A program made the position numbers and the translations under genes. Source: Mycobacterium gordonae (GTDB taxonomy: Bacteria; Actinomycetota; Actinomycetes; Mycobacteriales; Mycobacteriaceae). From it: a stretch of DNA of 64,000 bases. Position 1 is the first letter of the stretch; every line of letters starts with the position of its first letter. Below are positions 32,949 to 40,995 of this stretch, piece after piece. Under the pieces are notes generated by a model. That model was not told the DNA's origin. It searched no databases and saw only the letters and a list, made by a program, of their open reading frames with translations. The DNA is taken from NCBI RefSeq assembly GCF_017086405.1, contig NZ_CP070973.1, positions 3,194,739 to 3,258,738 of the forward strand. Reading direction: 5' to 3'.

Positions 32949-34592
32949 TCATGCCGCGCCGGCGACACCTGTGACGGCGCAATCGATGTCAGCCGGAAGG
33001 TGATGTGTTGCCACCACGACAGTTCTGGTGGCAGGCATCAATTCGCTGTCTCCTGAAAGCAACTCGCGCAATACTCGGTCGGCGTCGACCGCATCGAGGT
33101 GTTCGGTGGGCTCGTCGAGCAACACGATCGACGCGGGGGAGAGCAGCACCCGCGCCAACAACAGCCGCCTGCGCTGCCCGGCCGAGACCGCCTGTGCCCC
33201 AGCGGTCAGCACAGTGGACAGACCGTCGGGCAGGCCGGACAGCCAGGTGCCCAGCCCGACCCTCATCAGGGCTGCGGTGAGTTGGTCATCGTCGCAGTCG
33301 CCACGCGCCACCAGCAGATTGTCCCGAACCGTGGTGGCGAAGATGTGCGCGTCCTCGGCGAAGAAGCCGACCGTGCGCCGCAGTTCGTCTTCCCGGATCC
33401 GTTGCAGGTCGATCCCGTCCAGCGTCACCCGTCCCCGCACGGGCGGTAGCAGCCCGGCCATGGTCATCAGCAGTGTCGTCTTGCCCGAGCCACTGGGACC
33501 TATCACCGCCAGTCGGGCGCCCGGCGGCAGGTCGATCCCGGCGCTTACAGTGCGCCCGCCGGGGTGGCCGACGGTTACCTGTGCCGACAACCGGCCCGAT
33601 TGCCCGGCCGGAGAAACCTTTTCGGCGCCGGATGTGGCGACCGGCGGAGCCAGTTCCAGTAGACGACGTGCGGATACGCGAGACCTGGTCAACTGAACCG
33701 CTGCGGCCGGCAGAGCGCCCGTTGCCTCAAAGGCAGACAGCGGCAACAACATCAGCACGGCCAGCGTTGTTGGGGCCGCCGCGGGCGCCATTGCCAGGGC
33801 GGCCACCACCGCGCCGATCACGCTGATGCCGATCGCCGCGGTCGGTACCGCCTCGGCGACGGCGGCCGGCCGGGCGGCGGCGTCCAACGCGGTACCCCAG
33901 ACCCGGTGCTGTCGTTGCGATTCGGCGATGACGTCCGGCAGTACACCCGCGACCTTTAGTTCCGGCGCATGCTCGAGTGCCAGCATGGCCGCACTGTCGC
34001 GTTCGGAGTGATGCTGGCGGGCAATGGCTTCCTGAGTGGCGGCGGCCCGTCCGGCCAACCAGGGCGCGACCACACCGGCCACGAGCAGGCATATCGCCAG
34101 CACCGCGGCTGCCGGCACCGAGATGATTCCGACGACCACAACCGCCGTTACTGACAGCACCGCCGCGACACCGATCGGCACCAGCGCCCGCACCAGCACA
34201 TCGGCCAGCGTGTCGACATCGGCACCAACCCGGGCCACCAGCTCACCGCTGTGCAGCCGGACGGCGCCGGCGACCGGCCCGGTGGCCAGCCGGTGATAGA
34301 TCTGCGCGCGGGCCGTGCCGGCGGCCCGTAATGCCGCGTCGTGGGTCACCAGCCGTTCGCAGTAGCGCAGTACACCACGTGAGATCGCGAAAGTACGCAC
34401 GGCGACCACTGCGACGGACAGGTCGAGCACGGGCGGCATCTGGGAGGCCCGCGTGATCAGCCACGCCGACACGCCGGCCAGCGCGAGCGCGCTGCCCAGT
34501 GCCAGCACTCCCAGCGCGACGGCGGCGACGAGGCGGGGGAGCCGGGGCCGCAACAGATCTGCGGTCAGCCGGAGGGGATCAGACCGTCGCAT
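32949..34592 (-). CDS. cydC: Cytochrome bd assembly ABC exporter subunit CydC
   Basis: A 547-residue fused permease-ATPase. Six membrane helices (about 20-300) precede an ATP-binding domain with Walker A GPSGSGKTTLL, the signature loop VSAGQRRRLLLAR and Walker B SIVLLDEPTEHLD. The CydDC heterodimer is needed to assemble cytochrome bd; recent work points to heme or thiol export/handling. The ATG at 34590-34592 lies inside the 3' end of cydD (14-nt overlap); the longer open frame upstream overlaps cydD and is not used. Confidence 0.94.
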   Translation of the reverse strand: MRRSDPLRLTADLLRPRLPRLVAAVALGVLALGSALALAGVSAWLITRASQMPPVLDLSVAVVAVRTFAISRGVLRYCERLVTHDAALRAAGTARAQIYHRLATGPVAGAVRLHSGELVARVGADVDTLADVLVRALVPIGVAAVLSVTAVVVVGIISVPAAAVLAICLLVAGVVAPWLAGRAAATQEAIARQHHSERDSAAMLALEHAPELKVAGVLPDVIAESQRQHRVWGTALDAAARPAAVAEAVPTAAIGISVIGAVVAALAMAPAAAPTTLAVLMLLPLSAFEATGALPAAAVQLTRSRVSARRLLELAPPVATSGAEKVSPAGQSGRLSAQVTVGHPGGRTVSAGIDLPPGARLAVIGPSGSGKTTLLMTMAGLLPPVRGRVTLDGIDLQRIREDELRRTVGFFAEDAHIFATTVRDNLLVARGDCDDDQLTAALMRVGLGTWLSGLPDGLSTVLTAGAQAVSAGQRRRLLLARVLLSPASIVLLDEPTEHLDAVDADRVLRELLSGDSELMPATRTVVVATHHLPADIDCAVTGVAGAA

Positions 34593-36168
34593 AGCGCACC
34601 TCAGTCGCGGCGACGACATTGACGACCCGGTCGCCGATCGCGAGCACCGGCGCGCGGTGCCCGACGACCACCACCGTCGCGCCGGCACGGGCCCGCGCGA
34701 CGATGGCCGCCAGCACCCGTTGCTCGGTGTCGGCATCCAGGTGTGCGGTGGGTTCATCGAGCAACAACACCGGCGCCGGCGACCCGAGCGCCCGCGCCAG
34801 GCCCAGGCGCTGGCGCTGCCCAAGCGACAGCCCGACCCCGCCGCGGCCCAGTTCGGTGTCCAACCCGGCTGATAAGTCAGCCACAACGGTGTCGAATCCC
34901 GCTGCACTGCAGGCTTTGTCGAGATCATCCAGCGCGCCGAACAGCTCCAGGTTGTCTCGCACTGTGCCGGGGATCAGCACCGGGCGTTGGGCTAGCCAGG
35001 AGATCTGATGCCACCATTGAGCGGGTTCCAACTCGCCGATGTCGATGCCGGTGATCGTGACACGTCCTGACGATGGCGGGGTGAGGCCGGCGATCACCTG
35101 CAGCGTGGTGCTCTTACCCGCGCCGTTGTGGCCGGTGAGTACGGTCACCTGACCCGGTTCGACGATCGCGGTCAGATCGTGCGGCGAGAAGCCGTCCCGC
35201 CCTGCCACGCTGAGGTTGTCGATATGGATCGGCGCCCCGTGTGCGGTCACCGTCCGGTGACCCGATGCGGCTGGTGTCGGGTCGCCGATGAGAGAGAATG
35301 CCTTGTCGGCCGCGGCCCGTCCGTCTTGGGCCGCGTGATACTGCACCCCGATGCGTCGCAGGGGCCAGTACACGTCCGGGGCCAGCAGTAGCACGGTCAG
35401 GCCTACGCTCAGGCTCATCTCGCCGAACACCAGGCGCAGCCCGATGCCGACGGCCACCAGGGCGACACCCAGGGTTGCCAGCAATTCGAGCACCAGTGCC
35501 GACAGGAACGCGATCCGCAGGGTCGCCATCGTCGAACGGCGATGGGCGGCACTGAGTTCGGCGATCCGATGCTCGGGGCCCGACGCGCGGCCCAGGGCGC
35601 GCAGGGTGGGAATGCCGGCAACCAGATCCAGCAGGCGGGACTGTAGCGTGGTCATGGCAGCCAGTGCGGATGCCGATCGGTGCGCCGTGGCCAAGCCGAT
35701 GAGCACCATGAAGATGGGTACGAGGGGCAACGTGACGACCACGATAAGCGTCGATTTCAAGTCGTAGCAGGCGATCACCGCCACGGTGGCCGGTGTCAGA
35801 ATGGCGGCCGACAGCAGGGTGGGCAGATAGCCGGTGAAATAGGGACGCAGACCGTCCAGTCCGCAGGTGACGACGACCGCGGCGGCGTCCCGTTGGCCCG
35901 CCAACTCGCTGGGCTGTCGGTCGGTTACCGCCGTCAGTACCTGACCGCCGAGGTCGGCGATCACCGCGCTGGCCCCCCGCTGCCCCAACCGTGCCTGCAG
36001 CCAGTGGATGAGTGCGCGAAATAACCACAGCAACAACAGAATTGACAGCGTGCCGAACCAGTTGTGCAGGTTTCGTGCCGAGGGATCCGCGGCCACCCGC
36101 GCGACGGTGGACCCCAGGATGATCGCCGAGACTATTGCACAGCCGCTGATGACCACTCCGCAGGCCAC
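34579..36168 (-). CDS. cydD: Cytochrome bd assembly ABC exporter subunit CydD
   Basis: A fused permease-ATPase, 529 residues from the first usual start codon (GTG, 36166-36168). Walker A GHNGAGKSTTLQ, signature LSLGQRQRLGLARAL and Walker B PVLLLDEPTAHLD are intact. The chosen GTG has no ribosome site and cuts into the first helix region. Coding-like sequence continues upstream in frame (SEKGSRAPLDPRLWRASGALRR) to a CTG at 36250-36252 that overlaps the cydB stop exactly as an ATGA junction would. True initiation may therefore be at CTG, or an ATG may have mutated. Heterodimer partner of CydC. Confidence 0.9.
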   Translation of the reverse strand: MACGVVISGCAIVSAIILGSTVARVAADPSARNLHNWFGTLSILLLLWLFRALIHWLQARLGQRGASAVIADLGGQVLTAVTDRQPSELAGQRDAAAVVVTCGLDGLRPYFTGYLPTLLSAAILTPATVAVIACYDLKSTLIVVVTLPLVPIFMVLIGLATAHRSASALAAMTTLQSRLLDLVAGIPTLRALGRASGPEHRIAELSAAHRRSTMATLRIAFLSALVLELLATLGVALVAVGIGLRLVFGEMSLSVGLTVLLLAPDVYWPLRRIGVQYHAAQDGRAAADKAFSLIGDPTPAASGHRTVTAHGAPIHIDNLSVAGRDGFSPHDLTAIVEPGQVTVLTGHNGAGKSTTLQVIAGLTPPSSGRVTITGIDIGELEPAQWWHQISWLAQRPVLIPGTVRDNLELFGALDDLDKACSAAGFDTVVADLSAGLDTELGRGGVGLSLGQRQRLGLARALGSPAPVLLLDEPTAHLDADTEQRVLAAIVARARAGATVVVVGHRAPVLAIGDRVVNVVAATEVRYATV

Positions 36169-36248
36169 CTCGGCGACCAGAAAGCGGCGCAGCGCGCCCG
36201 ATGCCCGCCACAGCCGCGGGTCCAGCGGTGCCCTAGAGCCTTTCTCGC

Positions 36249-37289
36249 TCAGGACGGGCGCCTGGTCAAACCGATCGACGGCGGTATTCCGTCAGCCGAG
36301 ATACGTTGCCGGAAAACCCAATACGTCCACGCCTGGTAGATCACCGTCAACGGCGTCATGATGGCGGCGACCCAAGTCATGATCTTGAGCGTGTAGGGCG
36401 TCGACGAGGCGTTGTAGATGGTGACGTTCCACTGGCTGTTCAGCGTCGAGGGCACCAGGTTGGGGAACAGTGCGCCGAACAACAGCACCACCACGCTGGC
36501 CACCACGAGCAGGGCACACACGAACGCCCAGCCGTCGGATACCCCCCGCCACGCCAGCAGTACCGCCGCCAGCTGGGCCACGACCGCCAACCCCAGCACG
36601 GACCAGGTCCAGTCCTTGCCGTAGGCCAGCTGGGTCCACACCCCGAATCCCGCAACAAGTGCCGTTGCCGGCAGGGAGAACCACCGGGCGAACCGGTGCG
36701 CGTCGTCGCGGATGGCGCCGGCCGTCTTCAACGCCACGAACAGTGCGCCGTAGAACAGGAACAACGCAGCGGTAGCCACGCCACCGAGCAGCGTGTAGGG
36801 GTTGAGCACATCGGTGATCGAGAGCCTGACCTGACCGTCGGCGTCCACCGGCAGCCCGCGCACCAGAATTGCGAAGGCCGTGCCCCACAGGATCGCAGGC
36901 AACCAGGAGCCGACCGCGATGCCGAAATCGGCCCACCCTCGCCACTTGGTGTCGTCAACCTTGCCGCGCCACTCGATCGACACGATTCGCAAGATCATGC
37001 CGAACAGGATCGCCAGCAGCGGCAGGTACAGCGTCGAGAACACGGTGGCGTACCAACCCGGGAACGCCGCGAACATTGCTGCGCCACCGGTGATCAGCCA
37101 GACCTCGTTGCCGTCCCATACTGGGCCGATGGTGTTGAGCGCGGCGCGCCGGTGTGCCTCGCGGTCGCCCTTACTGACGCGGGCAAAGGGCTCCATCAGC
37201 ATGCCCACCCCGAAGTCGAACCCTTCGAGGACGAAGAAGCCGAGGAACAGCGCCGCGATGAGGCCGAACCACAACTGTTGAAGGTTCAC
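36249..37289 (-). CDS. cydB: Cytochrome bd oxidase subunit II
   Basis: A 346-residue membrane subunit with about eight helices. The N-terminus LQQLWFGLIAALFLGFFVLEGFDFGVGML is diagnostic, as are the motifs GPVWDGNEVWLITGGAAMFAAFP and IFLVRGLP-like periplasmic loop, and the C-terminal WVAAIMTPLTVIYQAWTYWVFRQRI. Forms the quinol oxidase with CydA, a high-affinity oxidase used at low oxygen. GTG start at 37287-37289, 23 nt after the cydA stop. Confidence 0.96.
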   Translation of the reverse strand: MNLQQLWFGLIAALFLGFFVLEGFDFGVGMLMEPFARVSKGDREAHRRAALNTIGPVWDGNEVWLITGGAAMFAAFPGWYATVFSTLYLPLLAILFGMILRIVSIEWRGKVDDTKWRGWADFGIAVGSWLPAILWGTAFAILVRGLPVDADGQVRLSITDVLNPYTLLGGVATAALFLFYGALFVALKTAGAIRDDAHRFARWFSLPATALVAGFGVWTQLAYGKDWTWSVLGLAVVAQLAAVLLAWRGVSDGWAFVCALLVVASVVVLLFGALFPNLVPSTLNSQWNVTIYNASSTPYTLKIMTWVAAIMTPLTVIYQAWTYWVFRQRISADGIPPSIGLTRRPS

Positions 37290-37312
37290 GTGTCAGCTCC
37301 TATCGGGCTCTG

Positions 37313-38782
37313 TCAGTAGGCGAAGGACAGGGTCTTGACCTGCTCTTGATCGGAGTCCTGGTCCTCGGGCGGCGGTGCGGTCGGTTCGGCGTCGTGTTCC
37401 TGTGGTCCCTCGGCGATGTAGCGCTTGAGCAACCAGAACCAGATGACCGCGAGAACGGCGTAGACCAGCGTGAAGGTGACCAGTGAGGTGACGACCACGG
37501 CGAACGTGTTGTGCGAAACGCCGGCCGCGACGGTCAGGTGCACGTTCCGATCGCCGGTGGGGTTGGGCGCCACAATCCATGGCTGCCGGCCCATTTCGGT
37601 AAAGACCCAGCCGGCGATGTTGGCCAGGAACGGTGTTGGAATTGTCAGCAGCGCGAACCAGGCGAACCAGCGCTGGCTGGGGATGCGGCCACCGCGGGTC
37701 AGCCACAGCGCCATCAGGGCGAACAACACCGGGATCGCCAGCAGCCCGATCATCGCGCGGAACGACCAATAGGTGACAAACAGGTTGGGCCGGTAGTCAT
37801 TTGGACCGAATCGCTGTTCGTAGTTCCGCTGGATGTCGCGCACGCCCTGCAGCGTCACGCCTTCGGTCTTGCCTTCGGCGAGGAAGGGCAACACGTAGGG
37901 CACCTCGATGACCCGGGTCAGCGCGTCGCAGTTGTTCTGCCGCCCCACGGTCAGAATCGAGAAGTCCGGGTCGGTTTGGGTGTCGCACAACGACTCTGCG
38001 GACGCCATCTTCATCGGCTGCTGTTGGAACATCAGCTTGCCCTGGTGGTCGCCGGTGAAGAACAGCCCGACGGTGGCCAGCAGCACCACCCAGCAGCCCA
38101 GCACGGTGGCGGGGCGATACATGGCCTGGGTGCCCGGGTCCACGGTGGTGGTCTGCGACCGCACCAGCCACCACGCGCTAACGGCGGCGACAAATGTTCC
38201 CGCGGTGAGCAACCCGCCGGTGAAGGTGTGGCTGAACGCTGTGAGCCCGGTGTTGTTGGTGAGCAGCGCCACGATGCTGTTCAGCTCGGCGCGCTTTGTC
38301 TGCGGGTTGTAGTGCACGCCGACCGGGTGCTGCATGAACGAGTTCGCCGCGATGATGAAGAACGCGGACACGTTCACCGAGATCGCCACGATCCAGATGC
38401 AGGCCAGATGCACCAGGCGCGGCAACCGGCCCCAGCCGAAGATCCACAGACCCAGGAACGTCGATTCGAAAAAGAAGGCTAGCAGGCCTTCCATGGCCAG
38501 TGGTGCGCCGAAGACGTCGCCGACGAAGCGTGAGTACTCGCTCCAGTTCATGCCGAACTGGAATTCCTGCACGATCCCGGTCGCCACACCGATCGCGAAG
38601 TTGATCAGGAACAACTTGCCGAAGAACTTCGTCAGCCGATACCAGGCGACGTTGCCGGTGGCTACCCACGTGGTCTGCATGATCGCCAGCAGCGGGGCCA
38701 GGCCGATGGTCAACGGCACGAAAAGAAAGTGGTAGACGGTGGTGATACCGAACTGCCACCGCGATATGTCGACGACGTTCAT
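37313..38782 (-). CDS. cydA: Cytochrome bd oxidase subunit I
   Basis: A 489-residue heme-carrying subunit. The N-terminal WQFGITTVYHFLFVPLTIG holds a heme ligand histidine; FGMNWSEYSRFVGDVFGAPLAMEGLLAFFFESTFLGLW carries the proton-channel glutamates; the GRQ-type loop is FTEMGRQPWIV near residue 395. About nine helices. The quinol-binding Q-loop is of the short type, as in other actinobacteria. First gene of cydABDC. No convincing regulator site is visible in the 94 bp upstream, although CRP-type control is known for mycobacterial cyd. Confidence 0.96.
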   Translation of the reverse strand: MNVVDISRWQFGITTVYHFLFVPLTIGLAPLLAIMQTTWVATGNVAWYRLTKFFGKLFLINFAIGVATGIVQEFQFGMNWSEYSRFVGDVFGAPLAMEGLLAFFFESTFLGLWIFGWGRLPRLVHLACIWIVAISVNVSAFFIIAANSFMQHPVGVHYNPQTKRAELNSIVALLTNNTGLTAFSHTFTGGLLTAGTFVAAVSAWWLVRSQTTTVDPGTQAMYRPATVLGCWVVLLATVGLFFTGDHQGKLMFQQQPMKMASAESLCDTQTDPDFSILTVGRQNNCDALTRVIEVPYVLPFLAEGKTEGVTLQGVRDIQRNYEQRFGPNDYRPNLFVTYWSFRAMIGLLAIPVLFALMALWLTRGGRIPSQRWFAWFALLTIPTPFLANIAGWVFTEMGRQPWIVAPNPTGDRNVHLTVAAGVSHNTFAVVVTSLVTFTLVYAVLAVIWFWLLKRYIAEGPQEHDAEPTAPPPEDQDSDQEQVKTLSFAY

Positions 38783-38876
38783 CTGTTAACTCCCGAGGAT
38801 GCAGGGATAGTCAACCTACGACAGAGTGTAGTAGTTGCGGTTGGCCATCGCTAGCGTGATTGCAGTTGCGGGCTTG

Positions 38877-39446
38877 TTACGTGAGGTTCTGGGATGCCTT
38901 GCGGATACCGAACGCGGACACGATCTCGAATACGCCAATGACGATGCACCAGACGCCGACGACCAGGGCCAGCGTAATGATCGACTCGAACGGGGAAGCC
39001 ATCACGACGATTCCGGCGAGCAGGCTGATGACGCCGATGAAGATTTGCCAGCCGCGACCGGGCAGGGCGGGATCGCTGATGGCAGAGACGGTCGTCGCGA
39101 CACCGCGGAATATGAACCCGACCCCGATCCAAATGGCAAGAAGTAGAACGGCATTCCCGAAATGTCGGAACGCCAGCACGGCGAGGATTAGCGACGCGGC
39201 GCCGCTGATGAACAGCAGGATGCGGCTGCCCGCGGATACGTGCAGGGCAAAAGCGAAGGCCACCTGTGCTGCGCCGGTGATCAGGAGGTAGGCGCCGAAC
39301 GCAATGGCGGCGACCAGAACGGACATACCCGGCCAGGCCACGATCAGGACGCCGACAGCCAATGACAACACGCCCGATATCAGCGTGGTCTTCCAGAGAT
39401 GTGGCAGCAAGCTCGGGGGAGGCAACGTCGCGGAAGTGTTTTCCAT
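38877..39446 (-). CDS. HdeD/DUF308-family membrane protein (Rv1624c-like)
   Basis: A 189-residue protein with six hydrophobic helices arranged as three hairpins, the DUF308 repeat pattern (for example SLAVGVLIVAWPGMSVLVAAIAFGAYLLITGAAQVAFAF, read in two hairpins). Family members include the acid-stress protein HdeD, but the biochemical role is unknown. Start taken at the ATG 39444-39446; a GTG two codons upstream is possible. It lies between cydA and the cyclase as in M. tuberculosis. Confidence 0.85.
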   Translation of the reverse strand: MENTSATLPPPSLLPHLWKTTLISGVLSLAVGVLIVAWPGMSVLVAAIAFGAYLLITGAAQVAFAFALHVSAGSRILLFISGAASLILAVLAFRHFGNAVLLLAIWIGVGFIFRGVATTVSAISDPALPGRGWQIFIGVISLLAGIVVMASPFESIITLALVVGVWCIVIGVFEIVSAFGIRKASQNLT

Positions 39447-39497
39447 GAGCACCAGTGTGGCGCATGTGGTGGTCCTGGTACAGGGGCCTTTTGTCCC

Positions 39498-40829
39498 TTA
39501 GACGCGCGCTGCGCGGGGGTCTTCGGTCCTTAGTTCCGCGGGCGCTCCTGGGACCTTGCGACCGACGAGATACCAGGTGCGCATCACGCCTTTGCCCTTG
39601 ACGTCGATGTGGCCCCGCTCGCGCAGCACGAAGTCGTCCTTCAGTCGCTCGTAGACCGCGTCGGGAACCTGAATCTGGCCGACGGAATCCGTGGACTCCA
39701 TGCGCGACGCCACGTTGACCGCGTCGCCCCAGACGTCGTAGAAGAAGCGGCGCGAACCTACGACGCCGGCGACCACCGGGCCGGTCGCCAGGCCGACCCG
39801 CAGTGGGACCGCACGGCCGTGCGGGTCCTTGAGTGCCGCCGCGACGTCGGCCATGTCGAGGGCGAAGTCGGCCAGCGCATGGACGTGATCGGGGCGGGGG
39901 CGGGGTACGCCGCTGACCACCATGTAGGAGTCGCCGCTGACTTTGATTTTCTCCAGTCCGTGCTTGTCCACTAACTCGTCGAACGCGCTGTAGAGACGGT
40001 CCAGGAATCTGACCAGCTCGGCCGGCGGGGTGCTGCTCGCACGTTCGGTGAAGCCGACGATGTCGGCGAAAAGGACGGAGGCCTCGTCGTACTTGTCGGC
40101 GATGACGCGTCGTTCGGGCTCTTTGAGGCGCTCGGCGATGCTGGCCGGCAGCATGTTGGCCAGCAGCGCTTCGGAGCGCTCGTACTGGTCTTCCATCACC
40201 GCTTCGGCGCGCGCGGTGTCGCGCAGTGCAAACCAGACCGTTACGACCACCACGACGCACGCGGACAGAGTGGTGATGACGAAGCCCGTCGTCTGTGCCC
40301 AGGGCGGCTGGAGGCCGGTGTCGCGGGGAATGACCAGCTCGGCAGTGATGACCAGAGCGGCGGAGAGCCCGGCCAGAATACTTGCCAGCACGATGTGCTC
40401 GATGCCCAGCACCAACACCACCAGACACGCGCCGACCAGGAAGAACAATTCGGCGCCCGATCCGGTACCGACCTCCCAGCAGCTCGCGAACACCGTGATG
40501 TACGCCGTGAAAATGAACGTCAGCGGTGCCACCAGCTCCCCGAAGCGGTGCAGCATCGGAACGATCGCAAACAGCAGCATTGCGGCAATGTTGATGAACA
40601 GCACTTCCCAAAGCCATGAGCCCATGAAGAATTGGACGCCGATAAAGCTGGCGCTGATCACAACGGACAGCCAGGCGGCGATGTTGAGGATGCGCGCCCG
40701 CCGCGCGGCGCTGGCGGCGTAGTGCTGGCGCAGGTCGCGCGTCGGCGAGCGGACGGCGGCAACACAATCCGGCCGGCGTTCTGAGCCGTCTGCGCCGGCC
40801 GATCGGGCACCGCATTTCTTAGCGGCCAC
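39498..40829 (-). CDS. cya: Membrane class III adenylate cyclase (Rv1625c-like)
   Basis: A 443-residue cyclase with six membrane helices (about 45-205) and one C-terminal catalytic domain. Every catalytic residue of a class III cyclase is visible: metal-binding D256 (LFADIVGF) and D300 (VSGDSYM), substrate-binding K296 and D365 (FFYDVWGD), and transition-state N372 and R376 (AVNVASR). Because each monomer has all of these, it should work as a homodimer with two active sites. Signals through cAMP. The gene is divergent from the toxin island, whose insertion point is its upstream side. Confidence 0.96.
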   Translation of the reverse strand: MAAKKCGARSAGADGSERRPDCVAAVRSPTRDLRQHYAASAARRARILNIAAWLSVVISASFIGVQFFMGSWLWEVLFINIAAMLLFAIVPMLHRFGELVAPLTFIFTAYITVFASCWEVGTGSGAELFFLVGACLVVLVLGIEHIVLASILAGLSAALVITAELVIPRDTGLQPPWAQTTGFVITTLSACVVVVVTVWFALRDTARAEAVMEDQYERSEALLANMLPASIAERLKEPERRVIADKYDEASVLFADIVGFTERASSTPPAELVRFLDRLYSAFDELVDKHGLEKIKVSGDSYMVVSGVPRPRPDHVHALADFALDMADVAAALKDPHGRAVPLRVGLATGPVVAGVVGSRRFFYDVWGDAVNVASRMESTDSVGQIQVPDAVYERLKDDFVLRERGHIDVKGKGVMRTWYLVGRKVPGAPAELRTEDPRAARV

Positions 40830-40983
40830 GGATAGAGCCTAACTGTTGACCTCGACAAACGAGCGGTCTTGCCGCCGCGTCCTGTTTCAGTGGGCAACAT
40901 CACCACCGGCGTCCGCATTCCGGCTCGTCTGTGCAGGGACGGCCTGACTGCGCCAATCGCCGTACTGTTACTGACGCCGCAAC

Positions 40984-40994
40984 AGGAGGTGATC
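40984..40994 (+). promoter_or_regulatory. Extended ribosome binding site of the CpnT-Rhs gene
   Basis: AGGAGGTGATC is an 11-nt perfect complement of the 16S rRNA 3' end, with GGAGG 6 nt before the GTG at 40996. It is much longer than other ribosome sites in the window and predicts strong translation initiation of the large toxin gene despite its GTG start. Confidence 0.85.
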
Positions 40995-40995
40995 A

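Noticed and set aside
32743..32982. 79-residue Arg/Asp-rich minus-strand frame
   Set aside because: No ribosome site, no family, overlaps the MTB12-like gene start; likely chance.
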